From PALSA-894 sp963828625 (GTDB lineage Bacteria; Pseudomonadota; Alphaproteobacteria; Rhizobiales; Xanthobacteraceae): DNA of 64,000 bases. The stretch covers positions 496,001-560,000 of the forward strand of contig CAWHEX010000010.1 in the NCBI GenBank assembly GCA_963828625.1, in the 5' to 3' direction. The notes under the pieces were generated by a model, which saw only the letters and a list, made by a program, of their open reading frames with translations, searched no databases and was not told where the DNA came from. Made by a program: the position numbers and the translations under genes. The stretch's first letter is position 1. Each line of letters starts with the position of its first letter. Shown piece by piece: positions 8,368-16,910 of the stretch.

Positions 8368-9336
8368 ATGACGATGATCGCGCGGTTCGTTGCGGTTGCG
8401 CTTTGTTTCGCGGCAGGCATCGCGCCGTCGCGCGCGGCCGATCCCTATCCCACCCGCGCGGTGCGCCTGATCGTCGGATTTCCCGCCGGCGGGCCGACCG
8501 ACATCGTGGCGCGCATCATGGCGCAGTCGCTGTCGGAGCGGCTCGGCCAGCAGATCGTCGTGGAGAACCGGCCGGGCGCGGGCAGCAACATCGCGACGCA
8601 GGCCGTCATCACCTCGCCGCCGGACGGCTACACGCTGCTGCTCGTCTCGCCGCCGCACGCCATCAACGCGACGCTCTACAAGAAGCTTCCCTACAATTTC
8701 CTCGAAGACATCGTGCCGGTCGCCGGCCTCGCGAACGGGCCGAACGTCATGGAGGTGCATCCCTCCGTGCCGGCGAAGACCGTCGCGGAGTTCATCGCAT
8801 ACGCCAAGGCGAATCCCGGCAAGGTCAGCTTCGCATCGGCCGGCAACGGCACGACCATCCACCTTTCGGGCGAATTGTTCATGGCGATGACCGGCGTGAA
8901 GATGCAGCACGTGCCGTATCGCGGCTCGGCGCCTGCGCTCACCGACATGATCAGCGGTCAGGTGCAGGTGATGTTCGACAACGTGCTGTCGTCGATCGGG
9001 CATCTGCAATCCGGCGCGTTGCGGCCGCTCGCCGTGACGTCGCGCGAGCGGCTCGACACGCTGCCCGATGTGCCGACCGTCGCCGAGACGGTGCCGGGCT
9101 ACGAGACCGGAACGTGGTGGGGCATCGGCGTGCCGAAAGGCACACCCGCCGAGATCGTCGAGAAGCTCAACCGCGAGACCAACGCGATCCTCGCCGAGCC
9201 GAAGATCAAGGCGCGCTTTGCCGAGCTGGGCTCGGCGCCGCTGGTCATGACGCCCGCGGCATTCGGGAAATTTCTCGCGGACGAAACCGAGAAATGGGCG
9301 AAGGCTGTGAAGTTCGCCGGCGCACAGGTGGACTAG
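8368..9336 (+). CDS. Tripartite tricarboxylate transporter binding protein, TctC/Bug family
   Basis: A 322-residue periplasmic carboxylate receptor with an N-terminal signal peptide ending near SRAAD and the Bug start YPTRAVRLIVGFPAGGPTDI. The NIATQAVITSPPDGY loop and the ligand-contact region QHVPYRGSAPALTDM are intact. Clearly paralogous to the gene just upstream, so a tandem duplication. Its stop at 9336 nearly meets the convergent stop at 9339. In this family orphan receptors outnumber membrane components, so it may use a TctAB pair elsewhere in the genome. Confidence 0.92.
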   Translation: MTMIARFVAVALCFAAGIAPSRAADPYPTRAVRLIVGFPAGGPTDIVARIMAQSLSERLGQQIVVENRPGAGSNIATQAVITSPPDGYTLLLVSPPHAINATLYKKLPYNFLEDIVPVAGLANGPNVMEVHPSVPAKTVAEFIAYAKANPGKVSFASAGNGTTIHLSGELFMAMTGVKMQHVPYRGSAPALTDMISGQVQVMFDNVLSSIGHLQSGALRPLAVTSRERLDTLPDVPTVAETVPGYETGTWWGIGVPKGTPAEIVEKLNRETNAILAEPKIKARFAELGSAPLVMTPAAFGKFLADETEKWAKAVKFAGAQVD

Positions 9337-9338
9337 CG

Positions 9339-10764
9339 CTACTCCGGCACGCCGGCCTTGCGCATGCCCTCCAGCAGAATATCCCGGTTCGCGAACCGGG
9401 CGGGGATGTGCTGGCGCAGGACGCTCAGGCGCATGTCCGGGCCCATGCGGCTGCGGATCGCGATGAAACCCTGCGCCTCCTCGAGCAGGCCGAGATGGCC
9501 GCAGCAACTGATCAGCGAATTGTAGTGGCCGCTGAAATTCACGAATTCCGCGACCGACGCCCGCAGATACGGCAGCGCTTCCTCGAAGCGCCGCGCCCCC
9601 AATAGTGTCAGGCCGTGGATCGAGGTGTAGAAGCCGGAGAAGCTGTCGAGCGGGCTCATGCGCACCGCGCGCTCGCTCTCAACGACGGCCGCATCGAATT
9701 GGCCGGCGCGCGTCAGCGCCCAGCCGTGCACCATGCGGCCGAGCGCAAAGCTCGGGTTGAGTTGCAGCGCGCTCCGCAGTTCTTCCAACGCACGTTCGTG
9801 CTGCGTCAGTTGGCTGAGCGACAATCCCGCCGTCATGCGGGCCCACGGATCGCTGGAATCGATCGCCAACGCCGCCTCGGCATGCACCAAGGCCTGGCTG
9901 TAGCCAACGGTTCGATCCATCCAAAAGCAAAATGCAGCCCACCAGGTCGCCCAGCTGAGCAGCGCGTGAGCGCGCGCATAGGTCGGGGTCCATCTCGATG
10001 GCGCGACGGAGAAGGACCTGCGCTTCCTCGTTCTGCGCCTGGTCGACCTTGCTGGTCAGGCTGAGCGCCCGCACGACCAGCCCCCAGGCGTCGATGCTCT
10101 CGGGCTGCTTGCCGCCGGCGCGGAAGCCTTCTTCGGCATAAAGATGCGGCTCGACCGCGGCCACCACCTGCTCGGTGATCTCGTCCAGCACGGCGAACAC
10201 GTCACGCAGTTCGCGGTCGTACTTCTCCGCCCAGATATGCTTGCCGCTTTCGGCATCGATGAGCTGGCTGGTGATGCGAATGCGGCCACCTGCGGTGCGC
10301 ACGCTGCCTTCGAGCACATAGCGCACGCCAAGCTCGCGCGAGACCTGACGTACGTCGACGGCGCGGCCCTTGTAAACGAAGCTCGAATTGCGCGCGATCA
10401 CGAATAGCCAGCGCAGCCGCGCGAGCGCCGTGATGACGTCCTCGGTGATGCCGTCGGCAAGATAGTCCTGCTCAGGATTGTCGCCGAAATAAGTGAACGG
10501 CAGCACCGCGATCGAGGGCCTGTCCGGCGCGGACATCGTCTCCGCGGCGGCGGCCGCAGGAGCGGCGCCCGGCCTTTCGCGCAGCGTCAGGCCCGTGTGA
10601 CCTTCCACGATGGCGAGCGTGCGATCCGAGAACAGGCCAGTCAGCAGCTTGTCGACGGTCGACTTGCCGAGCTTGGTCTGAAACGCGAACTGCTCGCGCG
10701 AAATCCGTTGGCGCGCGAGGTGGTCCCTGATTTCAGCCGCAATCCGCTTCTTGTCGTCCATCAT
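9339..10764 (-). CDS. Putative HTH / TolB-like / TPR regulatory protein (apparent frameshift)
   Basis: About 474 residues when read through one break. Residues 1-65 look like a small DNA-binding or Cro-like helical domain (ISREQFAFQTKLGKSTVDKL). From about 84 a FlgO/TolB-N-like module follows (SIAVLPFTYFGDNPEQDYLADG), the arrangement seen with CadC-type or adenylate-cyclase-linked proteins, then a tetratricopeptide region with repeats such as ALEELRSALQLNPSFALG. The frame changes at the GGGG run 9985-9988; removing one base joins the halves at MDPTYARAHALLSWATWW. ATG at 10762-10764 is preferred over upstream codons that lie in a dispersed repeat. Likely a regulator or scaffold; target unknown. 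Confidence 0.75.
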
Positions 10765-10804
10765 CGACCTGCGCCCGGCCCGCTCGGGCGACCCCTCGGC
10801 CCCT

Positions 10805-10843
10805 CGGAAGGAGCCGGAAAACTCCGGCGATAGGCGCGAAAAA
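10805..10843. repeat. Short dispersed repeat, second copy
   Basis: Matches 5702-5740 (about 31 of 39 bases). This copy contains CCGGA-AAAC-TCCGG, which could form a small hairpin. It lies upstream of the minus-strand TPR gene starting at 10764. Confidence 0.5.
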
Positions 10844-10874
10844 CCTGGTCCTCTCAATCAGCGTGGCGTTGAGC

Positions 10875-11891
10875 CTAGTTCGCGAGCAGCTTGTTGATGC
10901 GCGGATAAACCTTCCGGGCGTTGCCCTCGAACACCTTGGCCTTGTCGGCGGCCGAGAGACTCGTGCCCTCGACATAACGCTTGGTGTCGTCGAAGCCGAA
11001 GCCGGTCTTGGGATCGTTGCCCCGCACCGCGCCGACCATCTCGGACGCGAACAGGATGTTCTCGACCGGCACGACCTTGAACAGGAGATCGATGCCCGGC
11101 TGGTGATAGACGCAGGTGTCGAAGAAGATGTTGCTCGCCATGATCTCGGTCAGCTCGGGTTTGTTGTTGTTGAGCGCGAGCCCGCGGAAGCGTCCCCAGT
11201 GGAACGGGATCGCGCCGCCGCCGTGCGGGATGATCAGCCGCAGCTTGGGGAAATCCTTGAACAGGTCGGACAGGATGAACTGCATGAACGCCATCGTGTC
11301 GGCGTTGAGGTAATACGAGCCGGTCGTGTGCATCGCCGGATTGGCGCAGCCCGAGACGTGCACCATGCCGGGCACATCGAGCTCTACCATCTTCTCGTAG
11401 AGCGGGTACCACCACTTGTCGGTCAGCGGCGGCGAGTTGAAATAGCCGCCGGACGGATCGGGATTGAGGTTGCAACCGACGAAGCCGAGTTCGTTGACGC
11501 AACGTTCGAGCTCCTTGGCGGAGTTCTTCGGCGGCACGTTGAGCGATTGCGGCAGCTGGCACACGCCGATGAAGTTCTTCGGGTAGAGCGTGACGCAGCG
11601 GTGGATCAGGTCGTTGCAGATCTGGGTCCACTCGCTCGAAACGCCCTCGTCGCCGACGTGGTGGCCCATGCCGGAGGCGCGCGGCGAGAAGATCGTGACG
11701 TCGGTGCCGCGCTCCTTTTGCAGCCGGATCTGGTTCGCCTCCAGGCTTTCGCGGATTTCATCATCCGACATCTTGAGGCCGGCACGCGGCGGCATCGCGG
11801 ACTTGGCCTTCACGGCTTCGGTCTGGTCCTTGCGGAAGCGGTGCAGATCCTTGGGCTCGGTCGTGTAATGGCCGTGACAGTCGATGATCAT
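10875..11891 (-). CDS. ligJ: Amidohydrolase-superfamily 4-oxalomesaconate hydratase-like protein (LigJ-like)
   Basis: 338 residues, the usual length for LigJ. The N-terminal metal motif HxH is at His6 and His8 (IDCHGHYTT), the later metal histidine is in MVHVSG, and LRLIIPHGGGAIPFHWGRF and FFDTCVYHQPG match the LigJ / ACMSD-type amidohydrolase pattern. LigJ hydrates 4-oxalomesaconate in the protocatechuate 4,5-cleavage pathway, in the cytoplasm. It is divergent from an HpcH/HpaI aldolase and a dihydroxyphthalate-decarboxylase-like gene, which fits that pathway, but ligAB, ligC and ligI are not here. A related decarboxylase activity on another muconate-type acid is the main alternative. Confidence 0.82.
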   Translation of the reverse strand: MIIDCHGHYTTEPKDLHRFRKDQTEAVKAKSAMPPRAGLKMSDDEIRESLEANQIRLQKERGTDVTIFSPRASGMGHHVGDEGVSSEWTQICNDLIHRCVTLYPKNFIGVCQLPQSLNVPPKNSAKELERCVNELGFVGCNLNPDPSGGYFNSPPLTDKWWYPLYEKMVELDVPGMVHVSGCANPAMHTTGSYYLNADTMAFMQFILSDLFKDFPKLRLIIPHGGGAIPFHWGRFRGLALNNNKPELTEIMASNIFFDTCVYHQPGIDLLFKVVPVENILFASEMVGAVRGNDPKTGFGFDDTKRYVEGTSLSAADKAKVFEGNARKVYPRINKLLAN

Positions 11892-11919
11892 GAGGTCCGT
11901 CGCGCTGATTGTGAGGCTG

Positions 11920-11960
11920 TGTGCGGGTCTGTTACGATCCTTACCTTAGCTTACCGCACA
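11920..11960. promoter_or_regulatory. Inverted repeat between the divergent ligJ-like and aldolase genes
   Basis: TGTGCGG (11920-11926) and CCGCACA (11954-11960) are perfect 7-base arms with a 27-base AT-richer spacer, centred in the 80-base divergent gap. It could bind a dimeric regulator, but arms this short also occur by chance in GC-rich DNA. Confidence 0.3.
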
Positions 11961-11971
11961 AGGGGAATGGA

Positions 11972-12835
11972 ATGGCCGACCTGCCGCGTCTGAATGGTGT
12001 GATCCGTGCGCTCGAAGCGGGACGGCCCGCGTTCACGTGTTTCTCTGTGCCCGAAGTCGACAGCGCCTACGCGATGCAGTCCACGAAATTCGACGGCGTC
12101 GTGTGGGAGATGGAGCACAATCCCTGGGACGGGCGCGCGTTGCGTGACGCGATGCAATATCTGCTCAATCGCGCGCAGATCGTGAAGGCGGGCAACGTCG
12201 CGCCCGCGGTGACGCCGATGGTGCGCATTCCGGTCAACGGTGTCGAGAAGGCGCAATGGCAGGCCAAGCAGGCGCTCGATCTCGGCTGCTACGGCATCGT
12301 GTTCCCGCATATCTCCACCGTCGAAGAGGCTTACAACGCGGTCGCGGCGTGCCGCTATCCGCGCCTCAAGACCGCGCCGAACTTCGAGCCGCAGGGCATT
12401 CGCGGCGACGGCCCGCACGGCGCGGTGCGCTACTGGGGCCTGTCGCAGCAGGAGTATTACGCCAAGGCCGACGTGTGGCCGCTCGATCCGAACGGCGAGA
12501 TCTTCGCGATCCTGCAGATCGAGGACATGCGCGGCGTCGAGAACCTCGACGCGATGCTGAAAGAAGTGAAGGGCATCGGCGCGATCCTGATCGGCGAAGG
12601 CGATCTCGGCCAGGAGCTTGGCATTCCGCGCCAGTACGAGAACCCGAAGCTGCTGGAGCAGATGAAGCGCGTGGTCGACACCTGCAAGAAGCACAATGTC
12701 GTCGTCGGCCATCCGCATGTGGAGGCCGGCAACTGCGAGCGCATCCTCAGCGAGGGCTATCGCTTCCTGATGTGCGCGCCGACGCGCTCCTACGGCCATC
12801 TCGACAAGGCGCGCGCCGCGGCGGGAATGAAGTAA
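11972..12835 (+). CDS. HpcH/HpaI-family aldolase
   Basis: 287 residues of the class II pyruvate-dependent aldolase family (2-keto-3-deoxy or 4-hydroxy-2-oxo acid aldolases). Visible signatures: VVWEMEHNPWD (family equivalent of the D-x-E-H loop), MVRIPVNG with the pyruvate-binding Arg, CYGIVFPHISTVEEA, and LQIEDMRGVENL with the metal-binding Glu. ATG at 11972 follows AGGGGAATGGA. The gene is divergent from a LigJ-like hydratase and followed two bases later by a dihydroxyphthalate-decarboxylase-like gene. Cleavage of 4-carboxy-4-hydroxy-2-oxoadipate or a similar hydroxy-oxo acid to pyruvate plus an oxo acid would fit, but is inferred from context. Confidence 0.86.
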   Translation: MADLPRLNGVIRALEAGRPAFTCFSVPEVDSAYAMQSTKFDGVVWEMEHNPWDGRALRDAMQYLLNRAQIVKAGNVAPAVTPMVRIPVNGVEKAQWQAKQALDLGCYGIVFPHISTVEEAYNAVAACRYPRLKTAPNFEPQGIRGDGPHGAVRYWGLSQQEYYAKADVWPLDPNGEIFAILQIEDMRGVENLDAMLKEVKGIGAILIGEGDLGQELGIPRQYENPKLLEQMKRVVDTCKKHNVVVGHPHVEAGNCERILSEGYRFLMCAPTRSYGHLDKARAAAGMK

Positions 12836-12837
12836 GC

Positions 12838-13741
12838 ATGCCCGCGTACCCGAAATCCGGCCCGGTCACGCTGCGCACGAACCTCGCGGACTACGCCGGT
12901 CACCAAGGCGATCAAGAGCGGCGCGGTCAAATCCGATCTCGTCACGTTCGATTTCTGCGGGCCGAAGGTCGCCAACCAGGGCTTCAAGACGATGGTGCGC
13001 GAGCGCAAGTTCGACGCCGGAGAGCTTGCGATCGGCACGTTTCTGGAAGCGAAGACCTACGGCAAGCCGGTCACGCTGCTGCCGGCCGTCGTGATGGGGC
13101 GCTTCCAGCACGGCCATACGCTGCGCTCGACGGCGCGCGGCACGTTCGGGCCGGGCGATATCGAAGGAAAGCGCATCGGCATCCGCTCCTACACGCAGAC
13201 CACCGGCATCTGGGTGCGCGGCATCTTCAAGCACGAGTACGGCGTCGACCTGAACAAGGTGACGTGGGTGTGCAACGACGACGGCCATCTGGCCGAGTTC
13301 AGGGACCCGCCGAATGTCGAGCGCACGCCGCCGGACGCAAAGAAAGTCGACCAGATGCTGCTCGACGGCGAGATCGACGGCGCGATCCTCGGCGTCGAGA
13401 ACCTCGACGATCCGCGCGTCGCGCCGCTCATTCCGAATCCGAAGGAAGCGGCGCTCGAGTGGTACCGCAAGTACAACACGGTCCCGGTCAATCACCTGTT
13501 CTGCGTCGACAAGGACCTCGCCGACGCACGGCCGGACGTGATCGCGGAAATCTTCCGGCTGCTGAAGGAGAGCAAGGCCGCGGCGGGCGATCTCGGTCCG
13601 ATCGACTTCCACCCGTTCGGCGTCGAGGCGCTGCGCAAGCCGCTGCAGATGATCAATCAGTATGCGGTCGAGCAGAAGATCATTCCGCGCGCGCTCACGG
13701 CCGATGAGCTGTTCGAGGATGCGACAAGGAAGCTCGCCTAG
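12838..13741 (+). CDS. 4,5-dihydroxyphthalate decarboxylase-like protein (apparent frameshift near N-terminus)
   Basis: About 300 residues. After repair the N-terminus reads LRTNLADYAVTKAIKSG, which leads into FDFCGPKVANQGFKTM, FDAGELAIGTFLEAK, EGKRIGIRSYTQTTGIWVRG and TWVCNDDGHLAEF: the pattern of dihydroxyphthalate decarboxylase (Pht5-like), built on a periplasmic-binding-protein fold but lacking a signal peptide, so cytoplasmic. The frame changes at the GG 12898-12899; deleting one G joins DYA to VTK. The family member would form protocatechuate from 4,5-dihydroxyphthalate, consistent with the aldolase and LigJ-like neighbours. Many relatives are uncharacterised, so the exact reaction is uncertain. 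Confidence 0.78.
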
Positions 13742-13767
13742 CCCCGCGGAACGCGGCTCGCTGCAAG

Positions 13768-14376
13768 CTAGCGCGGCTTGCGCAACATCGGTGTGACTGG
13801 CGGACAGCTTCCTGCCTTGATCTCGCCGAGGATCTCGAAGCCGTGCCGCTGGTAGAGCGGGCGATTCCTCGGGTTGCTCGATTCCAGATAAGCGGGGAGG
13901 CCAGCCTCGTCGCATCGCGCAAGTATCGGCCGCAGCAGCGCGGCGCCAACCCCCGCGCCTTGCCGCGTGGGATCGACGCCGATGAACGGCAGATACCAAT
14001 GCGGCTCCTGCGGATGATAGCGGCCCATTTCGTCGATCGCGCCGGCGAGGTCCGCCTGCTTGTCCGGCGCGACGTCCTCCTCGATGAGGCGCGAGAGCGC
14101 CTCCTTGTCCGGGCCGACATTGGGGGCAAGCCACAAGATCGCGCCGGAACAGTCGGACGTCATGAATGCGGTGCCGTTCGCGAACGCGGAGCCGCCGAGC
14201 CCCTGCACGAACTTCGGGAAGTTGCGCACGTAGTCGTGCGCGTCCGGAAACAGCCAGCGGTTCGGCGGATCGGCCGCGAAGGCGAGCATCAGCATGTCGA
14301 TCACGCGCGCGGCATCCGAAGGCCCGGCCGCGATAACCTCGGGACGCGCCGCCTGATCGTCACGGGGATTGTGCAT
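13768..14376 (-). CDS. GNAT-family N-acetyltransferase
   Basis: A 202-residue acetyltransferase-fold protein. The acetyl-CoA loop is seen in FIGVDPTRQGAGVGAALLRPIL (R/Q-x-x-G-x-G/A), followed by LPAYLESSNPRNRPLYQRHGFE, the usual C-terminal half of the fold. ATG at 14374-14376 is used, with AGGT upstream; earlier codons would overlap the divergent glyoxalase-like gene at 14450. It sits alone on the minus strand between catabolic genes and its acceptor substrate is unknown. Confidence 0.85.
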   Translation of the reverse strand: MHNPRDDQAARPEVIAAGPSDAARVIDMLMLAFAADPPNRWLFPDAHDYVRNFPKFVQGLGGSAFANGTAFMTSDCSGAILWLAPNVGPDKEALSRLIEEDVAPDKQADLAGAIDEMGRYHPQEPHWYLPFIGVDPTRQGAGVGAALLRPILARCDEAGLPAYLESSNPRNRPLYQRHGFEILGEIKAGSCPPVTPMLRKPR

Positions 14377-14449
14377 GAGCACCTGACCCTCCGGCGCACT
14401 TGTGCTACTCAAATGGCAGCAAGCGCCAACAAGAATAGAGACGCCATCC

Positions 14450-14866
14450 ATGAAACTCAAACTGCATCACCTCAATCTCACCACCAAGAACGTCGAGGCG
14501 ATGGACGATTTCTATCGCGGCGTGATGGACATGGAGATCGAGCCGACGCTCGCGAAACAGCGTATCAAGACGCAAGGCTATGCGGGCGACGTTTCATTCG
14601 TCACCGACGGCACGACGCAGTTCCATATCGCCGAGAAGGACATGGGCACCGGCTTCCGCACCGGACAGGTGGTCAACCCGGTCGACCGCGGGCACATCGC
14701 GTTCCGCACCGACGACATCGCGGCGTTCAAGAAGCGGCTCGACGAGAAGGGGATCAAGTATTCGGACTACGGCGGCTGGGCGATGAGCGGCTGGCACCAG
14801 ATCTTCTTCTACGACCCCGACGGCAATGTCATCGAGGTGCATCAGGCGCCGGCCGGAACCGCGTAG
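14450..14866 (+). CDS. VOC-family (glyoxalase/dioxygenase fold) protein
   Basis: 138 residues, one vicinal-oxygen-chelate domain. It begins LKLHHLNLTTKNVEAMDDFY with a metal-type His, has GHIAFRTDDI with a second His, and ends IFFYDPDGNVIEVHQAP with the usual terminal Glu. The metal site therefore looks complete and enzymatic activity (glyoxalase, epimerase or dioxygenase-like) is possible. ATG at 14450 starts the domain directly. It is divergent from the GNAT gene; substrate unknown. Confidence 0.87.
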   Translation: MKLKLHHLNLTTKNVEAMDDFYRGVMDMEIEPTLAKQRIKTQGYAGDVSFVTDGTTQFHIAEKDMGTGFRTGQVVNPVDRGHIAFRTDDIAAFKKRLDEKGIKYSDYGGWAMSGWHQIFFYDPDGNVIEVHQAPAGTA

Positions 14867-14875
14867 CGGCTGGGC

Positions 14876-15079
14876 TCAGGAGCCGAGCTTCTCCAGCAGC
14901 CGCGCGAGCGCCTCCTTGCCGGTTGCGCTCGCCTTCTCGCGCGACTCGAAGAAAACCTCCGAGCGCTGGATCGGCTGGCGCTTGCCGGCGCAATAGATCT
15001 CCCAGCGCCACGGCTTCGGCAGCGGGGCACGGTTCTTCACGACGATCGAATAGTCGGTCTGGTCGAAGTCCTTCAGCAT
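14876..15079 (-). CDS. Small conserved-looking protein of unknown function
   Basis: 67 residues ending at TGA 14876-14878. The segment PWRWEIYCAGKRQPIQRSEV followed by an alanine/lysine-rich helix (KASATGKEALARLLEKL) looks like a real small soluble protein, convergent with the VOC gene. The start is uncertain: ATG 15079 is used, while ATG 15088 would add three residues; neither has a strong ribosome site. No function assigned. Confidence 0.55.
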   Translation of the reverse strand: MLKDFDQTDYSIVVKNRAPLPKPWRWEIYCAGKRQPIQRSEVFFESREKASATGKEALARLLEKLGS

Positions 15080-15234
15080 GACGCACATATGCGCCGGGTC
15101 ATGGCGAATTGCCAGCGCCAGTTCAGCCCGCGGCGGCAATTTTCTTTCCAGCGCGCATGCGCCGTTTTCCGCGCTTTGCGGTCTGCCGCCGGACGGTATA
15201 TCTGGCTGACGCGTGGAAAGAGTGAGGGGCGACA

Positions 15235-15937
15235 ATGGCGACATTCCTGGTGGCGCACGGCGCGTGGTCGGCGGGCTGGGCCTGGAAGAAGATGCGCCCG
15301 CTGTTGCGCGCGGCCGGCCACGAATTGTGGACGCCGACCTACACGGGGCTCGGCGAGCGCGCGCATCTCGCCACGCCCGACGTCGACCTTGAAACGCATA
15401 TCCGCGACATCCTCGCGGTTCTCGACATCGAGGACCTGCGCGACGTCTATCTCGTCGGCCATTCCTACGGCGGCATGGTCGCGACCGGCGTCGCGGATCG
15501 CGCGCGCGACCGCATCAAGCACATCATCTATGTCGACGCTTTCGCGCCGAAGGACGGGCAGTCGGCATTCGACCTGCAGCAGCCCGCACAGGTCGCGCAG
15601 CGGCGCGAGGCGCGCCAGGAAGGACGGCGACGGCTGGCGGCTGGCGACGGGTCCGATGCCGCCCGATACCTCGCCGGAGGATGTCGCCTGGGCCACGCCC
15701 CGCCGCAAGCCGCAGCCGATCAAGACATTCGACACCAAGCTCAAGCTTTCCGCCGAGCCGTCCGCGCCGCGCACCTACATCTATGCCAAGCGTGCGCGCC
15801 CGGATGACGGCTTCCGCCAGTTCCTCGAACGGGCGAAGCGCGAGGGCTGGAAGACCTACGAGATCGACGCGAGCCACAATCCGCACATCACCGATCCGCT
15901 CGGCCTGCTCGCGATCTTCAGCGAGATCGCCGGATGA
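15235..15937 (+). CDS. Alpha/beta-hydrolase (apparent internal frameshift)
   Basis: About 233 residues. The first part has FLVAHGAWSAGWAWKKM (oxyanion-hole strand), YLVGHSYGGMVATGVADRA with the nucleophile elbow G-H-S-Y-G, and YVDAFAPKDGQSAFDL. The second part, in another frame, ends with the catalytic-His region IDASHNPHITDPLGLLAIF. The join is in the CC at 15615-15616; removing one C gives REARRKDGDGW. ATG 15235 follows GAGGGGCGACA. The stop overlaps the next start by four bases, so it is cotranscribed with an HIBADH-like enzyme. An esterase or lactone/ester hydrolase role is likely, substrate unknown. Confidence 0.82.
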
Positions 15938-16806
15938 CGGCGGCGCGCCAGATCGGTATCGCGGGACTCGGCCTGCTCGGCAGCGCGCTGGCGCACCGGC
16001 TGCTGACCAACGGGTTTTCGCCGAAGGGCTTCGACATCGATACGGCGAAGACGGCTGCGTTCGCGAAAGCAGGCGGCAGCGCGGCGACGCTCGACGAAGT
16101 CGCGCACTGCGACGTCGTGCTGCTCGCGGTGTTCGACACCAGGCAAGTGGAGGACGTGGTCGGGAACGCGATCGTTCCCGCCGTCACGCCGGGCGTGCCG
16201 AAGATCGTGCTGTGCGCCTCGACCTGCGATCCGGATCGCATCGCGGCGCTCGCCGCGAAGGTCGCGCCGCACATCGCGCTGATCGAAACGCCGGTGTCGG
16301 GATCGAGCGGACAGGTGCGCAATGGCGACGGCGCGGGCCTCATCGGCGGAAACAAGGACGTGATCGACAGCGTCGCCGACATCATCGACGCGCTCTATCC
16401 GAAATGGTTCTACATGGGCGCGGCGGGCAACGGCGGGCGCGCCAAGCTCGCGATCAACCACATGCTCGGGCTCAATCGCCTCGTGCTTGCCGAGGGACTT
16501 GTGTTCGCGCAGGCGCTCGGGCTCGATGCGAAAAGCTTCCTCGATGTCGCAAAGCAATCGGCCGCCTATTCGCAGGTGATGGACATCAAGGGCGCAAAAA
16601 TGGTGAACGGCGAATATTCGCCGCAGGGTTTCATCCATCAGTCGCTGAAGGACTTCAAACTGATCCTCGATCAGGCGGCCGCGCGCGGACAGGAGATGCC
16701 GCTCGCGACGCTCAACGCCGCGGTGCTCGACGCCTGCGTGAAACAGGGCGAAGGCGAGCGCGATAATTCCGCGGTGATCGAGGAGATCAGGCGGCGCAAG
16801 CGCTAG
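15934..16806 (+). CDS. 3-hydroxyisobutyrate dehydrogenase-like NAD(P)-dependent oxidoreductase
   Basis: 290 residues of the beta-hydroxyacid dehydrogenase family. The N-terminal Rossmann loop is GIAGLGLLGSALA, the substrate signature is ETPVSGSSGQVRNGDG, and the catalytic Lys lies in GGRAKLAINHMLGLN. The C-terminal helical domain (QGFIHQSLKDFKLILDQA) is complete. Its ATG overlaps the hydrolase stop. Two more paralogues occur at 20926 and 45231, each beside a transporter or CoA-lyase cluster. It should oxidise a 3-hydroxy acid or reduce the semialdehyde. Confidence 0.9.
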   Translation: MTAARQIGIAGLGLLGSALAHRLLTNGFSPKGFDIDTAKTAAFAKAGGSAATLDEVAHCDVVLLAVFDTRQVEDVVGNAIVPAVTPGVPKIVLCASTCDPDRIAALAAKVAPHIALIETPVSGSSGQVRNGDGAGLIGGNKDVIDSVADIIDALYPKWFYMGAAGNGGRAKLAINHMLGLNRLVLAEGLVFAQALGLDAKSFLDVAKQSAAYSQVMDIKGAKMVNGEYSPQGFIHQSLKDFKLILDQAAARGQEMPLATLNAAVLDACVKQGEGERDNSAVIEEIRRRKR

Positions 16807-16910
16807 TGGGCGAGAGTGGGCCGCGAAACCGGATTTGCCTTGACTCGACACCCTCTTGAACGATGCTGGCGCGAACGGCCGGCGTTCAAAGCAGGGCAAT
16901 TGGGGGCGGA

